A stretch of 35,017 nt of DNA from Methanosarcinales archaeon (GCA_004212095.1 RXIJ01000034.1:1-35017); one strand, 5' to 3'; counted from the first letter of the stretch, positions 26,061 through 34,965 are shown. Notes: generated from the letters alone by a model not told the origin. A program made the numbers and translations.

Positions 26061-26068
26061 TATAAAAA
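26061..26068 (+). promoter_or_regulatory. TATA box of tRNA-Leu
   Basis: TATAAAAA begins 28 nt before the first base of the tRNA, the normal archaeal spacing. Confidence 0.6.
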
Positions 26069-26088
26069 CGGCCAGCACTTCCAAACCA

Positions 26089-26171
26089 GCGGGGGTAGCC
26101 AAGCGGTCAACGGCGACAGGTTCAGGGCCTGTTCCTTAAGAGGTCCGAGGGTTCGAATCCCTTCCCCCGCA
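26089..26171 (+). tRNA. tRNA-Leu (anticodon CAG)
   Basis: The acceptor arms GCGGGGG (26089-26095) and CCCCCGC (26164-26170) pair perfectly, and the discriminator base is A26171. The D-arm includes TAGCCAAGCGGTCAACGGC. The anticodon stem ACAGG/CCTGT encloses TTCAGGG, giving anticodon CAG, which reads CUG. A long variable arm marks a class II tRNA, and the T-arm is GAGGGTTCGAATCCCTTC. CCA is not encoded. No intron is seen. Confidence 0.95.
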
Positions 26172-26278
26172 CTTTATTGGTTAGGTTAACAGCAATATCC
26201 TAATCAATCTTTGTAACATTTGAAGGTTAGCATCTATCCACAGATCAATCTTACTTGTGAGCCTTTTTTTACACTATA

Positions 26279-27322
26279 TCAGTCTTCTTTTAGCTTGAAT
26301 GTCTCCATGCTGTGTTCTGCCTTACGTCTTTTTCTTATAGATACTTCTTTGATATGATCGAGATCGCTAAGTTTCTTTGTTGTTATAACTCCGCTTCCCT
26401 CCAATCCTGAAAATATCTTTTCTCCTATTTCTGTTCTGATTATAACAGTTGACCATCCATCCTCAGATCCTTCGCATCCTACTGATATGTCAGCCAGTTC
26501 ACTGGTATAATCCTCGCAGACAAGACAATGTTTTGGAACCCAACCACTTGTCTCTGTAATAGGGAGGGACAGTTTGTTCTCTTTTGTGTATGCATTAAAA
26601 AAATTCTTGGAAACACTGATTTTTGTTATTTCAGTAATGTCAACACTATCCTCTTCTATTCTTTTGCGCATCTTCTCATATTCAAAATTCTCCCTGCAGA
26701 AAAGACCAACTAATAGAGTTATTGCAGGATAAAGCTCGAAATTTATGTACTGAAGATGCCTTGTTGATCTAATGTGGCAAGGTGTTCCAACGATGCATAC
26801 ACGGTCGAGTGTTTGATCGATAACAGCTGTTCTGATCTTCATCAGGTTTGGCGTAGTTCCATACTTAGTTCCCGAAGCTTTGACAAAACCATCAAATGTT
26901 GTTGCAACTGTTGGCTCAGGCTTCCACTTATAACTTTCTGCAAGTATGGCGCCGTCTATTATATCTGCATTCAGAACGTATCTCAAAATTGCTGTTACGA
27001 TCCCACCATCCTGTGATTTTGAGAGAATTTTCTTATCGTTTACTTTTGCTTCAAAAATATTTCGGTATATTCCGATAACCTCTTCTTCTCTCCTTTTTCT
27101 CCCAAAGATCATCTCTTCTATCTTATTTTCGTTAAATCCAGTCTTATAACATGCATGATAGCAGGTCTCGCAGTCTTTGCATGCATCTTTTTTTTCTGGC
27201 CTTTTCGGTACTCCATTAATCCATTGAAGGTGATTAAGTGGGCATGAGGCAATGCATGCACCACAGCATGTACATATCCCACTTTCTATCACCTCTGATT
27301 CAAGCTCTTCGTATGCAGGCAT
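26279..27322 (-). CDS. FrhB/FpoF-type F420 hydrogenase/dehydrogenase beta subunit
   Basis: This family binds FAD and iron-sulfur clusters and passes electrons to or from coenzyme F420, or ferredoxin in related proteins. The 347 residues open with two ferredoxin motifs: Cys17-20-23-27 (CTCCGACIASCP) and Cys48-51-54-58 (CKDCETCYHAC). The FrhB core follows, with SKSQDGGIVTAIL, KASGTKYGTTPNL, CIVGTPCHIRSTRHLQ and LLVGLFCRENF, and then HCLVCEDYTSELADISVGCEG with further cluster ligands. It starts 5 nt after the AOR stop codon, so the two are co-transcribed. It is probably an electron-transfer partner for the aldehyde oxidoreductase. Confidence 0.9.
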   Translation of the reverse strand: MPAYEELESEVIESGICTCCGACIASCPLNHLQWINGVPKRPEKKDACKDCETCYHACYKTGFNENKIEEMIFGRKRREEEVIGIYRNIFEAKVNDKKILSKSQDGGIVTAILRYVLNADIIDGAILAESYKWKPEPTVATTFDGFVKASGTKYGTTPNLMKIRTAVIDQTLDRVCIVGTPCHIRSTRHLQYINFELYPAITLLVGLFCRENFEYEKMRKRIEEDSVDITEITKISVSKNFFNAYTKENKLSLPITETSGWVPKHCLVCEDYTSELADISVGCEGSEDGWSTVIIRTEIGEKIFSGLEGSGVITTKKLSDLDHIKEVSIRKRRKAEHSMETFKLKED

Positions 27323-27327
27323 GCATT

Positions 27328-29139
27328 TTACAACCCAAGTTCATTTAACTTTTGTTTTGAAGGGTATCCATCTTCATCATAGCCACGTCTCTCATAATAC
27401 ATTGTAAGCATGTCCTCTAATGGATGCACTTTTCCTTTTGCAGGACCTTCTGGCATCTCTTCTATTAAAAATCTCTCAGGCAGTTTGTCGTCCTTTCGGT
27501 CAAATCCTTCTCGCTTGTTAAACAGCCTCTCCAGTGCAAATATTCGCTCACCTGTCTTTAAAAACTCATCTTGTGTGTACCCATCCCAACCAGTCACTCC
27601 TGCGATCATGTTTGCATACTCATCAGCACCTATCGCGAAGGTTAAAAAGAGGCAATTGCTCGACGAATCAACCGCAGAAGTGAGGTTTTGGAATAGTATG
27701 GTAAGATCCACTTTGGCTTCGCTTGCATCAACAGGGTCAACTTTTAGTGGCGACCCGATTATCTCAGCTGCGATCGTGTATCCGCTGACATGACATGCTC
27801 CACGGTTTGCAGTTGCATAGTTTAACCCAATACCAAAAGCCCCTCTTGGATCATAGGCAGGAAGCTCCAAACCTTTTACCTGCATCGCATAGTACTCTGA
27901 TTTTTTTCCTATTTTTTGAGATGCAAGCTTTGTCCCATCTGCAAATACATCCAAAAATCCCTCTCTTTTTGCAATCAGCTCTACCATTTTTATCATAGCA
28001 TCTGCATCGCCAAAGGACAGTTCAAAGCCAAGATCATCGATTGAGATAATCCCTTTCTCGAAGAGTTCCATTGCAAAACCTATTGTTGAGCCAGTTGATA
28101 TTGTATCAAGACCGTACTCGTTGCAGAGATAGTTTGCTCTTGCGATAGCATTTAGGTTATTCACACCACATTCGCCGCCAAATGCCCAACTCGACTCATA
28201 TTCAAGGCTCTCTCCTTCTGTTCCAGCATATTCACCGCTTTCTATTTTTATCCAACGACCACATTCCGTGGGACATTCATAGCATGCTTTTTTCTCTTTC
28301 ATTATTGTCTTTTTTATTTGCTCACCAGATATGAGATCTGCATCCTTAAAAACTCCAGTCTGGAAGTTTTTTGTTGGGTATATTCCGGAAGCATTCATGA
28401 TGTTGGTGAGCACAGCTGTTCCGTATGTATTCAGTGCTCCACCCTCTTTCATAACATCATTTTCTGAAATTAGCTTCAACACTTTGTCTGCAGCTCTTCT
28501 AAAAACGATAGGTTTAGCAACCTCTACATCCTTTGTGCCTTTTACCACGATTGCTTTAAGATTCTTACTCCCAAAAACAGCACCAAGACCAGTCCTTCCG
28601 GCAGCACGGTACTTCTCATTGATCACTGCAGCCATACGTGATTTTTTTTCACCAGCAATGCCTATTTGAAGTACTTTTGCTTCCTCATCAGTTTCTGCTC
28701 TGATTCCATCATCCACTTCACTGACAAGTTTGCCCCAAAATTTGCCTGCATCCCTGAATTCGACGTTTTCATCATTTATTAAAATGTATGTTGGATTTTC
28801 AGCCTTTCCTTTTACCACAATTGCATCATATCCACATTTTTTAAACTCGGTAGCCCACGTACCGCCTGCACTTGCAAACGTTAGACCACCGGTTGCTGGA
28901 CTTTTTGAAACCACTATGTGCCTTCCGCTTGATGCACTCTTCGTTCCAGTAAGAGGCCCTGTTGCCACTACGATGATGTTTTGTTGAGATAATGGTTCTA
29001 CATTAGCCTGCAGTTCATCGTATAATATCTTTACTCCAAGACCTCTTCCGCCAAGGAACATTCTTGCAGTTTCTTTATCGATTTCTTCTTCTTTACACGT
29101 TTTTGATGTTAGGTCAACTCTTAGTATTTTTCCTGACAT
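27328..29139 (-). CDS. aor: Tungsten-containing aldehyde:ferredoxin oxidoreductase (AOR)
   Basis: It oxidises aldehydes to carboxylic acids, or the reverse, with a tungstopterin centre and a [4Fe-4S] cluster. The 603 residues match AOR length. Motifs are MSGKILRVDLTSKTCKEEEI, GGRGLGVKILYDEL, GPLTGTKSASSGRHIVVSKS, the cluster ligands CYECPTECGRW and the distal Cys in NRGACHVSGY, and the pterin-binding region around GLELPAYDPRGAFGIGLNYA. I chose ATG 29139. A frame open to 29226 adds a basic peptide, but a TATA element (29171-29182) lies inside that extension and GTGATA precedes 29139. It is co-transcribed with the FrhB-type gene. Its tungsten need fits the wtpA gene in this window. Confidence 0.95.
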   Translation of the reverse strand: MSGKILRVDLTSKTCKEEEIDKETARMFLGGRGLGVKILYDELQANVEPLSQQNIIVVATGPLTGTKSASSGRHIVVSKSPATGGLTFASAGGTWATEFKKCGYDAIVVKGKAENPTYILINDENVEFRDAGKFWGKLVSEVDDGIRAETDEEAKVLQIGIAGEKKSRMAAVINEKYRAAGRTGLGAVFGSKNLKAIVVKGTKDVEVAKPIVFRRAADKVLKLISENDVMKEGGALNTYGTAVLTNIMNASGIYPTKNFQTGVFKDADLISGEQIKKTIMKEKKACYECPTECGRWIKIESGEYAGTEGESLEYESSWAFGGECGVNNLNAIARANYLCNEYGLDTISTGSTIGFAMELFEKGIISIDDLGFELSFGDADAMIKMVELIAKREGFLDVFADGTKLASQKIGKKSEYYAMQVKGLELPAYDPRGAFGIGLNYATANRGACHVSGYTIAAEIIGSPLKVDPVDASEAKVDLTILFQNLTSAVDSSSNCLFLTFAIGADEYANMIAGVTGWDGYTQDEFLKTGERIFALERLFNKREGFDRKDDKLPERFLIEEMPEGPAKGKVHPLEDMLTMYYERRGYDEDGYPSKQKLNELGL

Positions 29140-29170
29140 TTTTATCACAGCATACAGAAGTCTTCTATTG

Positions 29171-29182
29171 TTTGTATAAAGA
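29171..29182 (-). promoter_or_regulatory. Putative TATA box of the AOR-FrhB operon
   Basis: On the minus strand CTTTATACAA lies about 32-43 nt before ATG 29139, implying a leader of about 10-15 nt with GTGATA. It rules against the upstream start at 29226. Confidence 0.45.
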
Positions 29183-29342
29183 TGTGTCGTTTTTGTAGTA
29201 TCCGAACGCTTAGAAGACATTCGCACATCCTCTATGGATTCTTATTATTGTACATTCTCTGTTTGGCTATTCAGACCAGCAAAAGGTTTTAACTGATAAG
29301 CGATGAATTCGTATTCTATTACATTGAACATTCGAGAATTAT

Positions 29343-30425
29343 ATGAAGTCATCCATTGAAATCGGGAAGATAATTGGAATTCCAATAAAACTGCATATCA
29401 CATTACTGCTTGTGCTCCCATTTTTTGCATACATCTTTTCAGTGAACGAACAATTCGGTTTTGGCGGCGTACCATCTCAAAGCCTTCAATATGGATTATC
29501 CATTACTGCAACACTCTTCTTGTTTCTGTCTATTTTGTTGCATGAACTTGCTCACTCTTCTGTTGCCATACATTATGGTTCAAAAGTGGACAGTATTACA
29601 TTATTCCTTTTTGGTGGTGTTTCATCAATGGGCGAGATGCCGCGAAATCCGGTTTTTGAGTTTAAAATGACAATTGTTGGGCCGCTTACAAGTCTTGCTT
29701 TGGGTATTGTATTTCTTGGTATTGATAAAATACTCGGCATCTTCGGTAATAACGTATATTATTTCTTTGGAATACTTGGAATTATTAACGTGGTGCTCTT
29801 TGTTTTTAACATGATTCCAGCATTTCCAATGGATGGCGGCAGAGTGCTTCGTGCATGGCTTGCAGGTCGTATGAGCTATATTGAAGCCACAAGAAAAGCG
29901 GTTTCCATTGGCCAGATTCTTGCTATTGGCATGGGAATTCTCGGGTTGTTAGTAATCAACCCATGGCTTATTTTAATTGCCTTTTTCGTATATATTGGAG
30001 CAGCAGAAGAGGGAAAATCTACAGAGATGTCAGTCACGCTTGAAGGCATTAAGATATCTGATTTAATGAGCGATGAAGTCATTTCTGTTCCACCATCTTT
30101 GAACCTGAACGAGCTTGTGGATGTGATGTTTGAAAGAAAACACATGGGCTATCCAGTGGTGGAAAATGGCAATCTACTTGGTATTGTTACTTTTACTGAT
30201 GTCAGTCATGTTCCCTCCCAAAAACGTGGTGGAGTTGTGGTTGAAGAGGTAATGACCAAAAATATCATATCGTTGCATCCGGATGATCCGGCAGAAAAGG
30301 CTCTTAAGTTATTATTTACACATAACATAGGAAGACTGCCGGTATTAAGTGGAGAGCGACTCGCAGGCATTGTTTCTCGAACAGATCTCATACGCTCCAT
30401 CCAGATTTTTGGTGGTAAACTTTGA
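29343..30425 (+). CDS. Site-2 protease family intramembrane metalloprotease with CBS domains
   Basis: It is an M50 zinc protease that cuts within the membrane. The 360 residues have about six membrane helices, the zinc motif HELAH at 67-71, and the third-ligand motif NMIPAFPMDGGRVLRAW (Asp164 region). Two CBS domains at about 230-285 and 295-355 (ISDLMSDEVISVPPSL, VEEVMTKNIISLHPDDPAEK) commonly bind adenine nucleotides and could couple activity to energy state. This S2P-CBS layout is widespread in archaea. Its substrate is unknown. Its stop codon overlaps the start of the TraB gene. Confidence 0.93.
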   Translation: MKSSIEIGKIIGIPIKLHITLLLVLPFFAYIFSVNEQFGFGGVPSQSLQYGLSITATLFLFLSILLHELAHSSVAIHYGSKVDSITLFLFGGVSSMGEMPRNPVFEFKMTIVGPLTSLALGIVFLGIDKILGIFGNNVYYFFGILGIINVVLFVFNMIPAFPMDGGRVLRAWLAGRMSYIEATRKAVSIGQILAIGMGILGLLVINPWLILIAFFVYIGAAEEGKSTEMSVTLEGIKISDLMSDEVISVPPSLNLNELVDVMFERKHMGYPVVENGNLLGIVTFTDVSHVPSQKRGGVVVEEVMTKNIISLHPDDPAEKALKLLFTHNIGRLPVLSGERLAGIVSRTDLIRSIQIFGGKL

Positions 30426-31657
30426 TAGAGTACACTGTAAGTGTAACTGCCAGGCAGGAAAAAGGCATCGTTGTTGTTGGAACAGCGCATGTATCAGAAA
30501 AAAGCATCAACGAAGTCAATGAAACAATAGAAAGAGAACATCCGGATATTGTTGCTATTGAACTCTGCCAAGGTAGATATGAAGCTCTTGTAGGTAAACA
30601 GGAAGTAAAAGAAATACCTGTCCGGGAACTACTAAGTGCAGACAAGTTTCACTATTTTTTGATTCACTGGCTGCTGTCATACGTGCAAAAAAAGATTGGG
30701 GCCGAAATGGGGGTAAAGCCTGGAGCTGAGATGCTTGCAGCTATTGAAAAAGCAAAGCAGATTGAAGCAAAAATCGCACTGGTGGATCGAGACATTCAGA
30801 TTACTTTGCAGCGACTCTGGTCAAGGATGACGCTATTTGAAAAGGCAAAAATAACGTTTGCAATTATTGCAGCAGGTCTTGGGATTGGTGGAACAAAAGA
30901 GATAGATATCAATACCGTAACAGATGCTGATATAGTAACCCAGCTTGTAGAGGAGCTTCGAAAATATGCACCGTCTGTCGTAACAGTGCTCATTGATGAA
31001 AGAGATGCCTATATTGCAAGAAATCTTTTAGATATCTCACACGACGGGCATGTAGTAGCAGTGGTGGGGGCAGGGCACAGAGCAGGCATACAAAAATATC
31101 TCGAACATCCTGAAACACTGCCGGCTCTTGATAGCCTCACCACTTTACCAAAGAAGCGATTTAGTATCATCAAAGCTGCAACAATACTGATTATTATAAC
31201 AGCAATTTTTATGCTTGCGGCGATGATTATCTATGGGCAAATCTCTCCTACAACCATGCTTACAGCCATTGCCTATTTATTTATCACACAGGGCGTACTA
31301 TCAGCAGCAGGGGTAATTATAGCAAGAGGGCATCCGTTCTCTGTGCTTACAGCCCTATCATTGGCATGGTTTGGTTTCATTCATCCATTCCTTGCTGTTG
31401 GCTGGCTCGCTGGACTTGTGGAAGCATATTTTAGGCCACCTACGCATAATGATTTTACCACATTAGCCGAAGCTTTAAGCTTTAAAGAATTGATGAATAA
31501 CAAACTATTTCGTGTAATCATTGTAGCAGCACTTGCAAACATTGGGAGCATGGTTGGAACTTTTGTAGCTATACCTTTGATGGTACACTACCTTGGCATA
31601 CCAGACCCTCTTGAAATCATAAAATTAGCACTTGAAAATGTATTAAAACTTGTATAA
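30422..31657 (+). CDS. TraB/PrgY/GumN family membrane protein
   Basis: The family is linked to peptide-pheromone inhibition and membrane proteolysis-like folds; the archaeal role is not known. The 411 residues begin TTG-ATA-GAG, with TTG overlapping the S2P stop by 4 nt and GGTGG a few nt upstream, so translation is probably coupled. The conserved GTAHVSEKS motif (about 20-28), DIVAIELCQGRYEAL and VVAVVGAGHRAGI form the cytosolic domain. About four membrane helices follow from residue 240, including TILIIITAIFMLAAMIIYG and AWFGFIHPFLAVGWLAGLVE. The coupling with an S2P protease suggests a shared job in membrane quality control, which is inference. Confidence 0.9.
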   Translation: MIEYTVSVTARQEKGIVVVGTAHVSEKSINEVNETIEREHPDIVAIELCQGRYEALVGKQEVKEIPVRELLSADKFHYFLIHWLLSYVQKKIGAEMGVKPGAEMLAAIEKAKQIEAKIALVDRDIQITLQRLWSRMTLFEKAKITFAIIAAGLGIGGTKEIDINTVTDADIVTQLVEELRKYAPSVVTVLIDERDAYIARNLLDISHDGHVVAVVGAGHRAGIQKYLEHPETLPALDSLTTLPKKRFSIIKAATILIIITAIFMLAAMIIYGQISPTTMLTAIAYLFITQGVLSAAGVIIARGHPFSVLTALSLAWFGFIHPFLAVGWLAGLVEAYFRPPTHNDFTTLAEALSFKELMNNKLFRVIIVAALANIGSMVGTFVAIPLMVHYLGIPDPLEIIKLALENVLKLV

Positions 31658-31822
31658 GTATCGAGCTGAATCAAGATAGCCGTCTTCTTCCGGTTTCTCT
31701 GTTTTTATGGATATGAGGTATTCAGACATTTTCACCACATCAGCTGTTTTTGCACCGCCAGTAATCGCTTTTTCGTGTGGGTTTTGGCGATGTTTCACAT
31801 TCGGTTTGCCTTCGCATGTGTG
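31643..31822 (-). pseudogene. Coding remnant, C-terminal fragment between traB and the dockerin gene
   Basis: A 59-codon frame without an ATG near its beginning runs from just after a TAA to a TAA at 31643-31645, overlapping the traB 3' end. It reads HTCEGKPNVKHRQNPHEK, TGGAKTADVVKMSEYLISIK and EEDGYLDSARYLYKF, which looks like a conserved protein tail rather than noise. A GTG inside could start a 51-residue peptide. It is probably the remaining 3' end of a gene cut off when the neighbouring dockerin gene arrived. I do not recognise the family. Confidence 0.4.
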
Positions 31823-31853
31823 TTAAAATTGAACAAGCTCAACTATAAATATA

Positions 31854-34814
31854 TCACCCAGCCGTCGCCTGTAGAATTATTAATGCATCGAGGGATGTGA
31901 CCTTGCCGTCGCCACTGACATCAGCAGCATCGTCGAACGAACTGCTACCGGTGGCTATTTCGAGAGCGATCGCTGCATCTGCTGGTGTGAGCGTGCAGTC
32001 ACAGTTGAGGTCGCCTCTTATCGTTGGCACAAACCCTGTTTCATCCATAGCGTATCTCACGTACGGATTTTGCATGAATTCACGCCACACTATTCCACTA
32101 CGATAATTCTCAATCATGAGCATGATCGCACCCTCATCAATTCCGATATACTCATCAGTCCGCCACGTCTGGCATCCGCTGAGAGAAACATTCGTATCAA
32201 GATTGAACGCATCCTTAAAACCGTATTCACCCCATATTTTACCGCCATAAGTTTCGTACATATACCGCAAAGCAGGAATTGCAATATCAGGCGCTAACGC
32301 AACCGATCCTCCAGCTCCAGTCGGTGGGATGGTTCCATCGTGCCAATAGCAAGGACAGCCCCCATAGCCAGTATACCCGCCGGGTCCATCACATGCAGTA
32401 AGTCCCCAGCAGTTCTCGCCATAAGTGGCATACACATTGCTGTTATCTATGCAGAACAATCGGTTCTCTCTGACTGCGTTTATCGAGTTCTGCCAGTAGT
32501 TCGTATAACCATCGTGTTTACACCTGAAATCAATCCAACAGTGCGAATACTGATAGGTGAATAGACTTCCTGTATAGCAATAGATAAAATTCTCACCATC
32601 GCAACCGTCTGATGCACTGCATGGCAATTTAAAGTCGTCCATGTAAATAGCAGAACCGGATGTGGACACATTGGTTCCTAAAATGGCAACTGTGAATCGG
32701 TTGACCTTCGTCTTATCCAGTACACCATCCTGCATTGTCAATTCCCACACTCTAAAGGATGAAACTGGTATATCAAGTTCATTCCAACCCATCCAGTTCA
32801 AAGGCAATTCGTATATCCAGTATTCATTGCCATAATCTTCTTCGATCTTAATTCTCAATGTATTACTGGAATTATCACCATATATCCACAGATTTACACT
32901 ATCGTAGTTAGCCCATGTACTTTTTTGCAGGTAGGCTCCGCATCGTTCTCCACCAGCACCATCGCCGGTGTTATAGCCAATCTTCATCGAATAATCCCCG
33001 ATTTTGCTATTGTTCGAGCGCGATATATCGATGGATGCACCTGAACCTGAGTCTACAAATGTTACCCAAGCACTCACATTATTATCTTCAAAATCGTCCA
33101 CCATTCTACCACAGTCTTTTCCGTACGTGCTTGCCCACGCATCCCAACTCCTTTTCGGATCCGGAACCGGATGGGTTGGCGAGCCAATAGCCAAGAGGTA
33201 CATAATCATTGCTTCATTATAACCACGCCAATAGTCCGGTGATAAGCCCTCTTCAGGAGTCCATTTCATTGCAATCGTATCAGTTCCGTTGAGCATCCAC
33301 GTCCAGTTAACTCTTTCATAGAGTTCGTTTGACAGGCTCTTTATACTCTCATTTTCTTTAAAATGCTCGCCGGCATGTAACACTCCTGTCATCAGGAGTG
33401 CGGTGTCAATGGATGATACCTCACAATCCCATTCACGCTCTCCAGTGCTCATGTTAATCCAGTGATAATAAAAACCTTCTTTATTATACAAATTGTTGAA
33501 CGTTTCAAGCGTGGTTAATATCCGGTCAGATGCATCCGTGCTATTTACCCACCCTCTGCTTTCTGCTATACATATCGCTGAGAGGCCAAAACCCACCGAC
33601 GCGATACTGCAAGGGGAATCCAATGTGCTTCTATCCCTAATCAAACCGTTTGTTTGGTTTACTTCGCTCCAGAAATAGTTGAAAGTGGCATGTTCTACCA
33701 TCTCAAGAAAATCATCGTCTGATACGGGCATGTCAGACAATTCCAGTTTGATGTCATCCACGTAAATGGTGGAACCGAGTGGACTGTTTCCGGATACGAC
33801 CAGTGTAAATCGATTTATCTTCGACTTATCATAGATACCTTCTGCTGCCCCCCCAGCAACAAAGGATGAGAGTGGTATAACGAGTTTTTTCCACCCACCC
33901 CAATCTATAATTGATGTGTATCTCCACCATTCTTCGCCATAAGCTTCCTCAAGCTTAATTTCCAGTGTATTGCCAGAATTGTCACCACACACCCACAAAC
34001 TCACATTGTCATAATTTACCCATGTATCCATCTGCCTGTAAACGCCGCACCAGTTTGTTTCATACCCACTTATGTTGTAGCCGATCCTCATCGAGTAACT
34101 CCCAGATTTACTGTTATTTGAAAGTGACCGGTTGATGGATGCGTTTTGGGTTGCAAATAGAGACCAATCACCCACGTCAGTATCTTCGAAATCATCGATG
34201 ATGGGATTTGTCATGTCCGCTTTCGTGAGATATTCCTCGCTATCTGATAGGTCGTACTGATTGGAATATGATACAGGTGGAATCGCTGCCATTTGCAGGA
34301 TCGTTAATGCATCGAATAGGGTGACTTTGCCGTCGCCATCATTTTCGACAATGTTATTATTAATTATAGGATTATTATTGCTGCTCCCAATCCAAATTCC
34401 ACTATCGTGATTCAATGTTATCGTATTATTGATTATGTCACATGCATTATTTTCGATATAGACTCCGTAGTCTCCATTTCTTATCGTGAACCCATCAATT
34501 GTGACATTATTAGCTGTTATATACGCACATTTACTTCTTCCCAAACCGAGTATATTTGAGTTTCCATTCTCCCCAACAAGTATCAATGATTTGGAAATTG
34601 AAATACACTCATAATAAGACCCGTTATATACAAAGATCGTATCGCTTTCGTTTGCCGCATTTATCGCATCCTGAATATTTGTAAAATCCGCGCCTCCACT
34701 ATCACCCACATACCAAATCTTTCCTGATGCTGCTCCAATAAACAACAAACTTAATACTGCCATTACAAAAAGAACATCCATCAACTTCCGTTTCAAAGCA
34801 TTTTCAATTACCAT
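31854..34814 (-). CDS. Secreted dockerin protein with GH144-like glucanase domain and CBM-like domains
   Basis: Numbering is from my start. The 986 residues begin with a signal or anchor helix (MDVLFVMAVLSLLFIGAASG). A right-handed beta-helix part follows (about 32-157, N-N-T/I repeats), then one Ca-binding dockerin half (DGDGKVTLFDALTILQMA, about 159-176). A CBM11-like jelly roll (about 207-360, DDFEDTDVGDW...STIYVDDIKLE) leads to a glycoamylase-like/GH144 domain (about 368-565). The GH144 part has FNYFWSEVNQTNGLIRDRS and IASVGFGLSAICIAESRGW. A second CBM copy (about 572-732) interrupts it, and GH144 resumes (about 735-925; FTYQYSHCWIDFR, YGENCWGLTACDGPGGYTGY). A full dockerin (933-985) ends it. 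GH144 members cleave beta-1,2-glucans. GGAG 8 nt before ATG 34814 decides the start; the frame is open to 34973. Confidence 0.87.
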   Translation of the reverse strand: MVIENALKRKLMDVLFVMAVLSLLFIGAASGKIWYVGDSGGADFTNIQDAINAANESDTIFVYNGSYYECISISKSLILVGENGNSNILGLGRSKCAYITANNVTIDGFTIRNGDYGVYIENNACDIINNTITLNHDSGIWIGSSNNNPIINNNIVENDGDGKVTLFDALTILQMAAIPPVSYSNQYDLSDSEEYLTKADMTNPIIDDFEDTDVGDWSLFATQNASINRSLSNNSKSGSYSMRIGYNISGYETNWCGVYRQMDTWVNYDNVSLWVCGDNSGNTLEIKLEEAYGEEWWRYTSIIDWGGWKKLVIPLSSFVAGGAAEGIYDKSKINRFTLVVSGNSPLGSTIYVDDIKLELSDMPVSDDDFLEMVEHATFNYFWSEVNQTNGLIRDRSTLDSPCSIASVGFGLSAICIAESRGWVNSTDASDRILTTLETFNNLYNKEGFYYHWINMSTGEREWDCEVSSIDTALLMTGVLHAGEHFKENESIKSLSNELYERVNWTWMLNGTDTIAMKWTPEEGLSPDYWRGYNEAMIMYLLAIGSPTHPVPDPKRSWDAWASTYGKDCGRMVDDFEDNNVSAWVTFVDSGSGASIDISRSNNSKIGDYSMKIGYNTGDGAGGERCGAYLQKSTWANYDSVNLWIYGDNSSNTLRIKIEEDYGNEYWIYELPLNWMGWNELDIPVSSFRVWELTMQDGVLDKTKVNRFTVAILGTNVSTSGSAIYMDDFKLPCSASDGCDGENFIYCYTGSLFTYQYSHCWIDFRCKHDGYTNYWQNSINAVRENRLFCIDNSNVYATYGENCWGLTACDGPGGYTGYGGCPCYWHDGTIPPTGAGGSVALAPDIAIPALRYMYETYGGKIWGEYGFKDAFNLDTNVSLSGCQTWRTDEYIGIDEGAIMLMIENYRSGIVWREFMQNPYVRYAMDETGFVPTIRGDLNCDCTLTPADAAIALEIATGSSSFDDAADVSGDGKVTSLDALIILQATAG

Positions 34815-34822
34815 CCTCATAT

Positions 34823-34829
34823 CTCCTTT
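34823..34829 (-). promoter_or_regulatory. Ribosome binding site that decides the GH144 gene start
   Basis: AAAGGAG on the minus strand is 8 nt from ATG 34814 but only 2 nt from the in-frame ATG 34820. Start 34814 is therefore preferred, and the 53-residue upstream extension is probably not translated. Confidence 0.6.
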
Positions 34830-34965
34830 AGAAGCCGTCAAATTAGCTTTTTGACTTAAAACTCTATCTCTTTTTTGAGTATGACTTGATTTACAGGCAT
34901 GCTGCACCCTACCGACAGTTTTAGATAGTTTGCCAAGTCTGCCTCTTATGGCAGAAATTTCAAAA

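Larger units (their letters stand above)
25421..26088. other. Intergenic region between metallophosphoesterase and tRNA-Leu
   Basis: This 668-bp stretch holds the phosphatase promoter and leader (to about 25620), a 54-codon minus-strand coding remnant (25731-25895), and the tRNA promoter (26061-26068). Positions 25621-25730 and 25896-26050 show nothing I can interpret. A short minus-strand frame through 25896-26102 overlaps the tRNA and is not credible. Confidence 0.5.

Noticed and set aside
25896..26102. 68-aa minus-strand gene
   Set aside because: It overlaps the tRNA-Leu gene and its promoter and has no recognisable features.
29140..29226. N-terminal extension of AOR
   Set aside because: The extra 29 residues are unlike AOR, and a TATA element lies within them.
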